The notes under the pieces are model-generated. The model saw nothing but the letters and a program-made list of their open reading frames with translations. It was not told where the DNA came from and did not search any database. From the NCBI RefSeq assembly GCF_028657195.3, contig NZ_JANCPR020000072.1:1-37851 (forward strand): DNA of 37,851 nt, written 5' to 3'. The stretch comes from Streptomyces iconiensis (lineage in GTDB: Bacteria; Actinomycetota; Actinomycetes; Streptomycetales; Streptomycetaceae). Below are positions 23,494 to 32,366 of the stretch, piece by piece; position 1 is the stretch's first letter, and each line of letters begins with the position of its first letter. The position numbers and the translations under genes are program-made.

Positions 23494-24426
23494 ATGAGAC
23501 TCGGTGTCCTCGACGTGGGATCGAACACGGTTCATCTGCTCGTGGTGGACGCGCACCCCGGTGCGCGGCCTCTCCCCGCGTATTCGCACAAGGCGACGCT
23601 GAAGCTCGCCGAACTCCTCGACGCCGACGGCGCGATCAGCGAATCCGGGATCAGCGAGATCGCCGCCACACTCGCACACGCGCTGGAGGTCTCGGAGGAC
23701 AAGGGGGTCGAGGCGCTGCTGCCGTTCGCCACCTCGGCCGTGCGCGAGGCGACCAACGCCGAACACGTGCTCAGCCGCCTCGCCGAGGAGACCGGCGTCA
23801 AGCTCCAGGTCCTGTCGGGCGAGGAGGAGGCGAGACTCACCTTCCTCGCGGTGCGGCGCTGGTTCGGCTGGTCGGCCGGGCGGCTGCTGGTGCTCGACAT
23901 AGGCGGGGGCTCGCTGGAGATCGCGTACGGCCTCGACGAGGAGCCCGACGCCGCCGTCTCGCTGCCGCTGGGTGCTGGACGCCTCACCTCGGGCTGGCTG
24001 CCGGGTGACCCGCCCGACCAGGCCGACGTACGGGCGCTGCGGCGGCACGTGCGCGCGGAGATCGGCCGTACGGTCGGCGAGTTCAACCGCTTCAATCCGC
24101 CGGACCACGTGGTCGCCACCTCGAAGACGTTCAAGCAGCTGGCCCGTATCGCCGGTGCGCCCCGCAGCACCGAGGGCCTCTACGTGCAGCGCGAGCTGAG
24201 CCGCGAGTCCCTGGAGGAGTGGGTGCCCAAGCTGGCGGCGATGCCCGTGAGCGAGCGTGCGGCGCTTCCCGGTGTCTCCGAGGGCAGGGCGGGCCAGATC
24301 CTCGCGGGTGCCTTGGTGGCCGAGGGCGCGATGGACCTCTTCGGAGTGGAAGAGCTGGAGGTCTGCCCCTGGGCCCTGCGCGAGGGCGTCATACTCCGCC
24401 GCCTGGACAGGATGCGGGGGGTCTAG
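23494..24426 (+). CDS. Ppx/GppA-family phosphatase
   Basis: A 310-residue member of the exopolyphosphatase / pppGpp phosphatase family in the actin-like ATPase superfamily. The first phosphate-binding loop is VLDVGSNT near 5-12 and the second is LVLDIGGGSLE near 132-142, with the catalytic Glu region in SGEEEARL near 108-115. Only the two actin-like lobes are present; the C-terminal helical domains of E. coli Ppx are absent, as is usual for actinobacterial short forms. It would hydrolyse polyphosphate or (p)ppGpp in the cytosol, and which of the two cannot be told. The ATG at 23494 lies seven bases after TAGCGT. The next gene on the strand follows after 256 bases. Confidence 0.93.
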   Translation: MRLGVLDVGSNTVHLLVVDAHPGARPLPAYSHKATLKLAELLDADGAISESGISEIAATLAHALEVSEDKGVEALLPFATSAVREATNAEHVLSRLAEETGVKLQVLSGEEEARLTFLAVRRWFGWSAGRLLVLDIGGGSLEIAYGLDEEPDAAVSLPLGAGRLTSGWLPGDPPDQADVRALRRHVRAEIGRTVGEFNRFNPPDHVVATSKTFKQLARIAGAPRSTEGLYVQRELSRESLEEWVPKLAAMPVSERAALPGVSEGRAGQILAGALVAEGAMDLFGVEELEVCPWALREGVILRRLDRMRGV

Positions 24427-24682
24427 GCCGGCGAGGGCCGGCAGCGCCCATGGACCGTGTGGCAGAGCGGCGAGGTCACGGCAGTGGCCGGGCACCGTGT
24501 GGCAGTGCCCCTCGGGTGATCTCGTAGTGCCCCGAGGTCACGGCGATGCCCCGGGGGTGACGGGAACCCCCTGCGTACAGCGTGTTCGCCGGGGCCGCAC
24601 GCGGGGGTCGGGGGCCGTCGGAAGCGAGGGTGGGAGCGAGGGCCCGGACGTGGGCCGCCGCCGCACGTCTTAGGGTGGCTGG
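24427..24682 (+). repeat. Intergenic region with short direct repeats
   Basis: ACCGTGTGGCAG occurs at 24454-24465 and 24494-24505, and CGAGGTCACGGC at 24471-24482 and 24533-24544. Hairpins GGGCAC/GTGCCC and CTCGGG/CCCGAG can be drawn around 24490-24535 and may end the phosphatase transcript. No gene is supported here. Confidence 0.45.
24671..24676 (+). promoter_or_regulatory. -10 hexamer for a leaderless mRNA
   Basis: TAGGGT, close to the preferred Streptomyces TAGGAT, ends six bases before the GTG at 24683. No ribosome site is present. Confidence 0.45.
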
Positions 24683-25735
24683 GTGGCCAAGGAATCCGTG
24701 CGCGTTCCCGACGCGAAGGTCGCACTGTCGACGGCGTCCGTGTACCCCGAGTCGACAGCGGCTGCCTTCGAGATCGCTGCGCGCCTGGGCTATGACGGTG
24801 TCGAGGTCATGGTGTGGACGGACCCGGTGAGTCAGGACGTGGAGGCGCTGCGCCGGCTCTCGGACTTCCACGGCGTCCCCATCCTCGCCGTGCATGCCCC
24901 GTGCCTGCTGATCACGCAGCGTGTGTGGTCGACCGATCCATGGACCAAGCTGCAACGGGCCCGTACGGCGGCGGAGACGCTGGGTGCCTCCACGGTCGTC
25001 GTCCACCCTCCCTTCCGCTGGCAGCGGTCCTACGCCAAGGAGTTCGAGCGGGGCGTATGGCGGATGGCGGACGAGACGGATGTGCGCTTCGCCGTCGAGA
25101 ACATGTTTCCGTGGCGCTACCGGGACCGCGAGATGCTCGCGTACGCACCTGACTGGGACCCCACGCAGAACGACTACCGCCACTTCACGATCGACCTCTC
25201 GCACACCGCGACCTCACGTACCGACACCCTCGCCATGGCCGAGCGCATGGGCGACCGGCTGGGGCATGTGCACATCGCCGACGGGCTCGGCTCCAACAAG
25301 GACGAGCACCTGGTGCCGGGGCGCGGCTCGCAGCCGTGCGCGGAGCTGCTGGAGCTGCTGGCCGTACGCGGGTTCGACGGCCATGTCGTCGTCGAGGTCA
25401 ACACGCGCCGCGCCATGTCGGCCGCCGAGCGCGAGGAGGACCTGGCGGAGGCCCTCGCCTACACCCGCCTGCACCTCGCGGCGGCCCCCGGCAGGGCGAA
25501 CCAGCACCAGGGCCGGAGCCAGGACCGGGGACGGGACCAGGGCACGGGCCAGGACAGGGACCAGGACCGGTCCGCATCCGCCGACGGACCGGGCAGGTCC
25601 GAGGGGCCCTCGGGTGAGGACGGAGCCGCGCGCGCCGAAGGGCCCGCGCGAGCCGAGCGACCCGACCGGCCGGAGCACGCCGGGCGGTCCGGGGGCGCCG
25701 GGCGCACCGGGAGCGCGGGGCGGCGCGAGCCGTGA
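24683..25735 (+). CDS. Sugar-phosphate isomerase/epimerase-like TIM-barrel protein with a disordered tail
   Basis: A 350-residue protein of the AP-endonuclease-2 / xylose-isomerase-like TIM-barrel superfamily. Metal-ligand type residues appear on successive strands: H71 in VHAPCL, H108 in VVVHPPF, E139 in FAVENMF, D171 and H174 in TIDLSHT, H197 in GHVHIADG, and E238 in VVEVN. The substrate is unknown. The barrel ends near residue 268; the last ~80 residues are a Gln/Arg/Asp/Gly-rich low-complexity tail, later Ala/Glu/Pro-rich. The GTG at 24683 lies six bases behind TAGGGT. Its stop codon overlaps the GTG of the TetR gene by four bases (GTGA), so the two are cotranslated. Confidence 0.88.
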   Translation: MAKESVRVPDAKVALSTASVYPESTAAAFEIAARLGYDGVEVMVWTDPVSQDVEALRRLSDFHGVPILAVHAPCLLITQRVWSTDPWTKLQRARTAAETLGASTVVVHPPFRWQRSYAKEFERGVWRMADETDVRFAVENMFPWRYRDREMLAYAPDWDPTQNDYRHFTIDLSHTATSRTDTLAMAERMGDRLGHVHIADGLGSNKDEHLVPGRGSQPCAELLELLAVRGFDGHVVVEVNTRRAMSAAEREEDLAEALAYTRLHLAAAPGRANQHQGRSQDRGRDQGTGQDRDQDRSASADGPGRSEGPSGEDGAARAEGPARAERPDRPEHAGRSGGAGRTGSAGRREP

Positions 25736-26379
25736 GCGAGCCCGGGGCGACGCCTCGCAGGCGGGGCCGGCCGGTGCGGCGGAGCGAGGCGGAAGGGCCC
25801 GGCTCCCGCGAGCGCATCCTCGCCTCGGCGCGGGGCGAGTTCGCCGGGCGCGGTTACGACAAGGCGTCCGTACGCGCCATCGCACGCGGTGCGGGGGTGG
25901 ACGCGGCACTGGTGCACCACTACTTCGGTACCAAGGAGCAGGTGTTCGCCGCCGCGATCGAGGGCGCCTTCGCGCCGACCCGTGTCGTCCCCGACCTCGT
26001 CGCGACGGCCGCCAGGGACGAGCTGGGGGAGCGCATCGTCCGTACGTTCGTCGCCGTCTGGGAGAACGCGGAGACGCGCGAACCGATGCTCGCCATCCTC
26101 CGTTCCGCCGTGAACAACGAGACGGCCGCCGCCGTCTTCCGCCGCCTTCTCACCCGCAACCTGCTGGAGCGCACCGCCTCCGTACTGGACGCGCCCGACG
26201 CGGAGCTGCGGGTCAACCTCGCGGCGGCGCAGATGGTCGGCGCCGCGCTGCTGCGCTACGTACTGCGGCTCGAACCGCTCGCCTCAGAGACGGCCGAGGT
26301 CCTTGTGGCCCGCCTGGCACCGGTCGTCCAGCACCATCTGACGGGTCCGGCGCCGGGCGCGGCGCCGGTGTCCGTCTGA
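25732..26379 (+). CDS. TetR-family transcriptional regulator
   Basis: A 215-residue regulator. A basic, disordered N-terminus of about 25 residues precedes the HTH (about 25-75) with SVRAIARGAGVDAALVHHYFGTKEQ as core. The helical C-terminal domain follows the common actinobacterial TetR pattern. The last residues (LTGPAPGAAPVSV) come from the first copy of a 38-base tandem duplication that also contains the stop codon. The GTG at 25732 overlaps the preceding gene's stop by four bases, so no separate ribosome site is needed. Its targets are not evident; the isomerase operon itself is possible. Confidence 0.9.
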   Translation: MSEPGATPRRRGRPVRRSEAEGPGSRERILASARGEFAGRGYDKASVRAIARGAGVDAALVHHYFGTKEQVFAAAIEGAFAPTRVVPDLVATAARDELGERIVRTFVAVWENAETREPMLAILRSAVNNETAAAVFRRLLTRNLLERTASVLDAPDAELRVNLAAAQMVGAALLRYVLRLEPLASETAEVLVARLAPVVQHHLTGPAPGAAPVSV

Positions 26380-26413
26380 CGGGTCCGGCGCCGGGCCCCG
26401 CACCGGTGTCCGT
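26338..26413. repeat. 38-base tandem duplication across the TetR stop codon
   Basis: Bases 26338-26375 and 26376-26413 are direct copies that differ at three positions. A third, partial and decayed copy begins at 26414. The TetR stop codon (26377-26379) is formed at the start of the second copy, where the first copy reads in another frame. Confidence 0.85.
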
Positions 26414-26504
26414 CCGACGGGACCGGCTTCAGAGCCGGGGCCAGGGCCGGCTCCGGGCCTGGGCCTGGCCCCGGCGTCCGCGCGCCGCAAGGGGCAGGTC
26501 CACA

Positions 26505-26546
26505 ATTCGGACCCCCTGTCCGGATCTTGGGCGTGAGGCGTACCCT
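26505..26546 (+). promoter_or_regulatory. Dyad and -10-like box upstream of ilvD
   Basis: ATTCGGAC (26505-26512) and GTCCGGAT (26518-26525) form an imperfect dyad with one mismatch. TACCCT at 26541-26546 fits TANNNT, so the dyad would overlap the -35 region of a promoter starting near 26553. This leaves a leader of about 68 bases before ilvD. The regulator is unknown. Confidence 0.35.
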
Positions 26547-26620
26547 CGGACTCTTCTACGTACAGCAGCGACCGACCGCCCGACGGACGTTGGGTCGCCC
26601 GCACCAAGGGAGAGGCAGCC

Positions 26621-28474
26621 ATGCCCGAGCTGAGGTCCCGCACCGTCACACACGGACGCAACATGGCAGGGGCGCGCGCCCTTATGCAGGCGTCGGGCGT
26701 AGCGCGCGAGGACTTCGGCAAGCCGATCATCGCGGTGGCGAACAGCTTCACCGAGTTCGTGCCGGGCCATACGCACCTCCAGCCGGTCGGCCGCATCGTG
26801 AGCGCGGCGGTCAAGGCGGCGGGCGGCATCCCGCGCGAGTTCAACACCATCGCGGTCGACGACGGCATCGCCATGGGCCACGGCGGCATGCTCTACTCGC
26901 TGCCCTCCCGCGACCTGATCGCCGACTCGGTCGAGTACATGACCGAGTCGCACTGCGCGGACGCGCTGATCTGCATCTCCAACTGCGACAAGATCACCCC
27001 CGGCATGCTGATGGCCGCGATGCGCCTCAACATCCCCACGGTGTTCGTCTCCGGCGGGCCCATGGAGGCCGGCCGCGCGACGCTGGTGAACGGCACGGTC
27101 CGCAAGCTGGACCTGGTCGACGCGATGTCCGAGGCGGCCAACGACAAGGTCTCGGACGAGGACATCCTCCGTATCGAGGAGAACGCCTGTCCGACCTGCG
27201 GCTCCTGCTCCGGCATGTTCACCGCGAACTCCATGAACTGCCTGACCGAGGCGCTCGGCCTGGCCCTCCCCGGCAACGGCACCGTGCTCGCCACGCACAC
27301 CGCGCGCAAGGAGCTGTACGAGACGGCGGGCCGTACGGTCGTCGAGATCGCGAACCGCTACTACGGCCAGGACGACGAGACCGTTCTGCCGCGCAACGTC
27401 GGCTCGCGCGCCGCGTTCGAGAACGCCATGGCCCTCGACATCGCCATGGGCGGCTCGACCAATACGATCCTGCACCTGCTCGCGGCGGCGCAGGAGGCGG
27501 AGATGACCTTCACGATGGAGGACATCGACGCCCTCTCGCGTCAGCTGCCCTGCGTGGCCAAGGTCGCCCCCAGCGTCACGCCCAGCGGCACGTACTACAT
27601 GGAGGACGTGCACCGCGCGGGCGGCATCCCCGCCATCCTGGGGGAGCTGTACCGGGGCGGGCTGCTCAACGAGGACGTGCACACCGTCCACGCCGACTCC
27701 ATGGCCGAGTGGATCAAGACCTGGGACGTGCGCGGAGGTTCGCCCTCGGCCGAGGCCGTCGAGATGTACCACGCGGCGCCCGGCTGCGTCCGCTCCGCCG
27801 AGGCGTTCTCGCAGTCCGAGCGCTGGGAGACCCTGGACACCGACGCCGAGAACGGCTGCATCCGCGATGTCGCGCACGCCTACTCCGAGCAGGGCGGCCT
27901 CGCCGTCCTGTACGGCAACCTCGCCGAGGACGGCTGCGTGGTGAAGACCGCGGGCGTCGACGAGTCGATCCACACCTTCACCGGGCCCGCCGTCGTGTGC
28001 GAGTCCCAGGAGGACGCCGTACAGAAGATCCTCGACAAGACGGTCAAGGAGGGCGACGTCGTCGTCATCCGCTACGAGGGCCCCAAGGGCGGCCCCGGTA
28101 TGCAGGAGATGCTCTACCCCACCTCGTTCCTCAAGGGCAGGGGCCTGGGCAAGGTGTGCGCGCTGATCACCGACGGCCGCTTCTCGGGCGGTACTTCGGG
28201 CCTGTCCATCGGCCACATGTCCCCCGAGGCTGCTGCGGGCGGCACGATCGCACTGGTCGAGGACGGGGACGAGATCGTCATCGACATCCCGAACCGCCGT
28301 ATGGAGCTGAACGTTCCGGAGGCCGAGCTGGCATCCCGCCGCGAGGCACTCGGCGGCCAGTACGCGCCCAAGTCCCGCGAGCGCAAGGTCTCCACGGCCC
28401 TGCGCGCCTACGCCGCCATGGCCACCAGCGCCGACCGCGGCGCCGTGCGCGACGTCACGCTCCTGGAACGCTGA
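26621..28474 (+). CDS. ilvD: Dihydroxy-acid dehydratase IlvD
   Basis: A 617-residue iron-sulphur enzyme that dehydrates 2,3-dihydroxy-acids in the penultimate step of valine, isoleucine and, through valine precursors, leucine and pantothenate synthesis. Cluster ligands and motifs are present: C122 in NCDKITPGM, and C190, C193 and C196 in ACPTCGSCSGMF, the family signature. The C-terminal signature SGGTSGLSIGHMSPEA with the catalytic Ser region is intact. Length matches the long, E. coli-like form (616 residues). The ATG at 26621 has GGGAGAGG upstream. The gene stands alone, not next to ilvBNC. Confidence 0.98.
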   Translation: MPELRSRTVTHGRNMAGARALMQASGVAREDFGKPIIAVANSFTEFVPGHTHLQPVGRIVSAAVKAAGGIPREFNTIAVDDGIAMGHGGMLYSLPSRDLIADSVEYMTESHCADALICISNCDKITPGMLMAAMRLNIPTVFVSGGPMEAGRATLVNGTVRKLDLVDAMSEAANDKVSDEDILRIEENACPTCGSCSGMFTANSMNCLTEALGLALPGNGTVLATHTARKELYETAGRTVVEIANRYYGQDDETVLPRNVGSRAAFENAMALDIAMGGSTNTILHLLAAAQEAEMTFTMEDIDALSRQLPCVAKVAPSVTPSGTYYMEDVHRAGGIPAILGELYRGGLLNEDVHTVHADSMAEWIKTWDVRGGSPSAEAVEMYHAAPGCVRSAEAFSQSERWETLDTDAENGCIRDVAHAYSEQGGLAVLYGNLAEDGCVVKTAGVDESIHTFTGPAVVCESQEDAVQKILDKTVKEGDVVVIRYEGPKGGPGMQEMLYPTSFLKGRGLGKVCALITDGRFSGGTSGLSIGHMSPEAAAGGTIALVEDGDEIVIDIPNRRMELNVPEAELASRREALGGQYAPKSRERKVSTALRAYAAMATSADRGAVRDVTLLER

Positions 28475-28514
28475 GTGCCCCCGCACCGCGCGCCGGGCCC
28501 GCGGCAGCAACCCG

Positions 28515-28520
28515 CATAAT
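28515..28520 (+). promoter_or_regulatory. -10 hexamer for a leaderless mRNA
   Basis: CATAAT, one base from TATAAT, ends six bases before the GTG at 28527. Confidence 0.4.
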
Positions 28521-28526
28521 CGAAAC

Positions 28527-29048
28527 GTGCGAGAGAGCCCGAACACCCCCAGCGAGCCCACCCCCGAGCCGATCCGCTTCTACGGGACGACGTGGGTCGA
28601 CCACTCACGCGGTTACGCGCTGCGCCGCCTCGGCCTGGGCGTGGGCGCCGTCGTCGCCGCCGTCGCGGGCGCCTTCGTCCTGCGCTTCGCCTACCAGGGC
28701 GTGCAGGTGGCCGACATCGGGAGCTGGGCGACGATCCTGCTGGTCGTCGCGTTCGCCGGGTGCAGCGCCATGGCGTTCGCGCGCACCCTCACCTCGTACA
28801 CGCGTCCGCTGACCGAGCGCGAGGCCGCCGCCGAGTCGTCGATGCACAGCATCCGGCTGATCGGCTTCATCGGCGTCCTCCTCGCCTACGCGCTGCGCAC
28901 CTGCGTCGAGGCGCCGGGCGAGGGGCTGCTGCGCAAGGAGCACGAGGCCGCCCTGGCCCGGCACGAGAAGCTGCGCAACGCGCGCACCCGCAACCCGGCC
29001 GTCAAGCGCGGCGGCGGCGGCAAGGGCAAGCGCAAGAACAAGAGCTGA
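28527..29048 (+). CDS. Small integral membrane protein of unknown function
   Basis: A 173-residue protein. A hydrophilic N-terminus (RFYGTTWVDHSRGYALRR) is followed by two strong membrane helices at about 35-55 and 67-85, and a third less certain one near 108-125. The C-terminus is a helical, charged stretch ending in a very basic, Gly/Lys-rich tail that would face the cytoplasm. I do not recognise a family. The GTG at 28527 lacks a ribosome site and lies six bases behind CATAAT. A terminator hairpin follows at 29148-29175. Confidence 0.78.
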   Translation: MRESPNTPSEPTPEPIRFYGTTWVDHSRGYALRRLGLGVGAVVAAVAGAFVLRFAYQGVQVADIGSWATILLVVAFAGCSAMAFARTLTSYTRPLTEREAAAESSMHSIRLIGFIGVLLAYALRTCVEAPGEGLLRKEHEAALARHEKLRNARTRNPAVKRGGGGKGKRKNKS

Positions 29049-29147
29049 CAAGGGCTGGCAAGGGTCGGCAAGGACCAGCCAGGGCCGGCCCTGAACAGCG
29101 GAAACAGGCGACCCGTACAGGCGGGTCAGCACAGTCGTGAACACCAT

Positions 29148-29175
29148 GCGGGAGGGCCCCTCGGGGCCCTCCCGC
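29148..29175 (+). terminator. Strong hairpin
   Basis: GCGGGAGGGCCCC (29148-29160) pairs with GGGGCCCTCCCGC (29163-29175), giving about twelve base pairs with a CTCG-type loop and no T-run. It lies 100 bases after the stop of the membrane protein gene. The bases between hold short AAGG(G)-CTGGC/CGGC repeats. Confidence 0.8.
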
Positions 29176-29287
29176 AGCCGTGTCAGGGGGATCCCTGAGC
29201 TATCCCGGACATGTACCGTTCCCGCTCGACAGTGCATACAGGCACGTGTCAGTTTCTTCTTACACACCAGAACAGGAAGGGGTCGCG

Positions 29288-29722
29288 GTGAGCGCGATCG
29301 AGACCCCGACGGGAGACGAACTGCTGAAGGTGCTGGCAGCACTCGGCAACCCGCATCGCATGCGGATCGTCGCGGCACTCGCCGGAAACCGGAACTACGT
29401 CAGCAGGCTCGCCCGCGAGATCGGTATGAGCCGCCCCCTCCTCCATATGCACCTCCAACGGCTGGAGGCGGCGGGGCTCGTCGTCGGATCACTGGAACTG
29501 TCCGAGACCGGCAAAGCGATGAAGTTCTTCGAAGTGGCGCCGTTCTTCTACGAGTTGACGCCCGGAGCCATCGCCACGGCCGCAGCCACGCTCAGCGACC
29601 AGCAGGATCCAGCGGCGGGTGGAACGGCGCGAACGACAACGGAGACCGGGGCACCGACCGCGACGGAACAGCACGCACCGACCGCGGCGGAACAGCCCGA
29701 ACAGAAAGAGGGAGCCCAGTGA
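29288..29722 (+). CDS. ArsR-like winged-helix regulator
   Basis: A 144-residue DNA-binding protein. Residues about 10-85 form a winged helix: LLKVLAALGNPHRMRIVAAL, then YVSRLAREIGMSRPLLHMHLQRL as recognition helix region and LELSETGKAMKFFEV as wing. No metal-binding cysteines are visible, so it is not a metal sensor of the classical ArsR type. The C-terminal ~45 residues are a disordered Thr/Ala/Glu-rich tail. The GTG at 29288 was chosen because GGAAGGGG lies about ten bases upstream and the fold begins here. Its stop overlaps the GTG of the next gene by four bases, so the two form one translation unit. Confidence 0.85.
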   Translation: MSAIETPTGDELLKVLAALGNPHRMRIVAALAGNRNYVSRLAREIGMSRPLLHMHLQRLEAAGLVVGSLELSETGKAMKFFEVAPFFYELTPGAIATAAATLSDQQDPAAGGTARTTTETGAPTATEQHAPTAAEQPEQKEGAQ

Positions 29723-30009
29723 ACGAGCAGCTCACGATCGCCGCAGGAACCGACCCGGCGGGCGTCTGGGCAGCCGGACTCGGCACGGCCGGGGTCTTCG
29801 TGCTGCTGATCGTGGTCGTCTGGCAGATCGCCGCGACCTGGCGGGCCCGCATGCTCGCGGCCCGCGAGGAGCGCTACAAGAAGCTCGCCGAGAAGTACGC
29901 ACAGCTCCTGGAGGACAACGTCGAGCTGCACCGCCGCAGCATCGAGGAGCTGACACAGGCCCGTCAGTCCATCGCGTCGATGGAGAAGATGATGCGCGAG
30001 ATCGAGTAG
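29719..30009 (+). CDS. Small single-pass membrane protein with a coiled coil
   Basis: A 96-residue protein. Residues about 15-38 form a membrane helix (VWAAGLGTAGVFVLLIVVVW) and the remaining ~55 residues are a charged heptad-like coiled coil (EERYKKLAEKYAQLLEDNVE). It is probably anchored with the coil in the cytoplasm. The GTG at 29719 overlaps the HTH gene's stop as GTGA and has GGGAG upstream. The tight pairing suggests it senses or holds the HTH regulator at the membrane, though this is inference. An MMPL transporter follows 180 bases downstream. Confidence 0.82.
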   Translation: MNEQLTIAAGTDPAGVWAAGLGTAGVFVLLIVVVWQIAATWRARMLAAREERYKKLAEKYAQLLEDNVELHRRSIEELTQARQSIASMEKMMREIE

Positions 30010-30188
30010 AAGCGCGCGGCAGCACCCCTGATCCGGTAACCCATGCGCATCGGCGCACCCGGAACGGCAACGCAACGGCACCGGCGTTCGGACGGCCGGG
30101 AGCGGCAACTCCCGGCCGTACTCATGAGCGCGAAAGATCACCGCGAACCCCTCGCAGGAACCCGCACCCACACCACAGGAGACTACCC

Positions 30189-32366
30189 ATGCCTGCCATC
30201 CCCCAGCTTCCGGCCGGGCGCCGCCCCCGCGCACCGCGCCGCCTGGCGGCTGCCCCCGCGGGACGCCGTACGAAGTGGCTGATCCTCGCCGCCTGGCTCA
30301 TCATCGCCGTCGCACTCGGCCCGCTCGCCGGCAAGCTGGGCGAGGTCGAGGACAGCAGCGCCAACGCCTTCCTTCCGCGCGGAGCCGAATCAACCCAGGT
30401 CAACACCGAGTTGGAGAAGTTCAGGGGCAAGGACGAGGTCATGCCGGCCGTGGCCGTCTACTCCCGCGAGGACGGCAGGACGACGAAGGGCGACACCGCC
30501 AAGGCGCGCGCCGACCTCAAGGAGTACGCGGCGCACGTCGCCAAGGGCGAGAAGGCCACCGGCCCCCTCTCCTCCAAGGACGGCGCGGCCCTCATGACCG
30601 TCGTACCGCTCTCCAGCAGCGGTGAGGGCATGGGCGACACCCTTGAGGAGATCCGCACGGTCGCCGCCGCCAACGCGCCGCCCGGGCTCGACGTCGAGGT
30701 CGGAGGCCCCGCCGGCTCCCTCATCGACAGCGTGAAGGTGTTCGACAACCTCGACTCCACCCTGATGCTCGCGACCGGCGCCGTCGTCACGCTGCTGCTC
30801 CTGCTCACCTACCGCAGCCCGCTGCTGTGGCTCTTCCCCGTACTCTCGGTCGGCTTCGCCGCCGTCCTCACCCAGGTCGCCACCTATGCCCTTGCCAAGT
30901 ACGCCGGGCTGCCCGTCGACCCGCAGAGCGCGGGCATCCTCATGGTGCTCGTCTTCGGCGTCGGCACGGACTACGCGCTGCTCCTCATCGCCCGCTACCG
31001 CGAGGAACTCCACCGGCACGAGGACCGGCACGCCGCCATGGGTGTCGCGCTGCGCCGCTCAGGACCCGCGATCCTCGCCTCGGCCGGCACCATCGCCATC
31101 GGCCTGGCCTGCCTGGCCTTCGCCGACATCAACTCCTCGCGCTCGCTGGGCCTTGTCGGCGCCGTCGGCGTCATCTGCGCCCTCCTCGCGATGATCACGG
31201 TGCTGCCCGCGCTGCTCGTCGCCACGGGCCGCTGGGTCTTCTGGCCCTTCGTCCCCCGCTACACACCAGAGGCGGCCACCGAGGAGCCCTCGCGCAAGGC
31301 CCGTACCGTCTGGTCCCGCATAGGCGCCCTGCTCGCGCGGCGCCCCCGCTGGTCCTGGCTGATGTCCATCGGCGTCACCGCGCTGCTCGCACTGAGCGCG
31401 ACCGGGATCACCCTGGGCCTCACGCAGGAGGAGATGTTCCAGGACAAGCCGGAGTCGGTCGTCGCACAGGAGCGCCTCTCCGCGCACTACCCCTCGGGCT
31501 CGTCCGACCCGGCGACGGTCGTCGCCAGGGCCGCCGAGGTGCCCGACGTCCAGCGCGCCGCCTCCGACGTGCCCGGTGTCGAGTCCGTCCAGCCCGGTGA
31601 CCGTACGTCCGACGGAAAACTGGCCACCCTCTCCGTCGTCCTCAAGGACGCACCCGACAGCGCCGCCGCGAAGGACACCATCGACGGACTGCGCGACGCG
31701 GTCCACGAGGTGAAGGGCGCGGAAGCGCTCGTCGGCGGTACGACGGCCGAGGCGCTGGACACGCAGCGCGCCGCCGACAGCGATCTGTCGACGGTCATCC
31801 CGATCGTGCTCGCCGTGGTCCTGCTGGTGCTGATCTGGCTGCTGCGCTCGCTGATCGCCCCGCTGATGCTGCTGGCGACCGTGGTCCTCTCGTACTTCGG
31901 CGCGCTGGGCGCCTCCTACCTGGTCTTCGAGCACGTGCTCGGCTTCGCGGGTGTCGACAGGTCAGTACCGCTGATGGGCTTCGTCTTCCTGGTGGCACTG
32001 GGCATCGACTACAACATCTTCCTGATGACCCGCGTCCGCGAAGAGGTCGCCCGCCACGGCCACACCAAGGGCGTCCTCGCGGGGCTGACCTCGACGGGCG
32101 GCGTCATCACCTCGGCCGGCATCGTCCTGGCCGCGACCTTCGCCGTCATCGCCTCCATGCCGCTGGTGACCATGGCCCAGATGGGAGTCCTCGTCGGCAT
32201 CGGCGTCCTCCTGGACACCTTCCTGGTCCGTACGGTCCTCGTGCCGTCCCTCGCCCTCGACATCGGCGCCCGCATCTGGTGGCCCAGCCGCCTCGGCCGC
32301 GACCGGCCGCTTCACGACGACATGGGCTTCCCGGCGAACGGGGAAAAGGAGCTGGAGCGCGTCTGA
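30189..32366 (+). CDS. MMPL/RND-family lipid or drug transporter
   Basis: A 725-residue inner-membrane transporter of the RND superfamily, MmpL type. The usual duplicated layout is seen: membrane helix near 29-50, an outside domain (about 55-185), a block of helices (about 190-350), a second outside domain (about 380-530) and a second helix block (about 535-700). The proton-relay motifs are FGVGTDYALLLIARYREE in the first block and ALGIDYNIFLMTRVREE in the second, each with the conserved Asp-Tyr. MmpL proteins export lipids, siderophores or drugs; the cargo is unknown. The ATG at 30189 has AGGAG upstream. It lies downstream of the ArsR-like/coiled-coil pair, which may regulate it. Confidence 0.93.
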   Translation: MPAIPQLPAGRRPRAPRRLAAAPAGRRTKWLILAAWLIIAVALGPLAGKLGEVEDSSANAFLPRGAESTQVNTELEKFRGKDEVMPAVAVYSREDGRTTKGDTAKARADLKEYAAHVAKGEKATGPLSSKDGAALMTVVPLSSSGEGMGDTLEEIRTVAAANAPPGLDVEVGGPAGSLIDSVKVFDNLDSTLMLATGAVVTLLLLLTYRSPLLWLFPVLSVGFAAVLTQVATYALAKYAGLPVDPQSAGILMVLVFGVGTDYALLLIARYREELHRHEDRHAAMGVALRRSGPAILASAGTIAIGLACLAFADINSSRSLGLVGAVGVICALLAMITVLPALLVATGRWVFWPFVPRYTPEAATEEPSRKARTVWSRIGALLARRPRWSWLMSIGVTALLALSATGITLGLTQEEMFQDKPESVVAQERLSAHYPSGSSDPATVVARAAEVPDVQRAASDVPGVESVQPGDRTSDGKLATLSVVLKDAPDSAAAKDTIDGLRDAVHEVKGAEALVGGTTAEALDTQRAADSDLSTVIPIVLAVVLLVLIWLLRSLIAPLMLLATVVLSYFGALGASYLVFEHVLGFAGVDRSVPLMGFVFLVALGIDYNIFLMTRVREEVARHGHTKGVLAGLTSTGGVITSAGIVLAATFAVIASMPLVTMAQMGVLVGIGVLLDTFLVRTVLVPSLALDIGARIWWPSRLGRDRPLHDDMGFPANGEKELERV

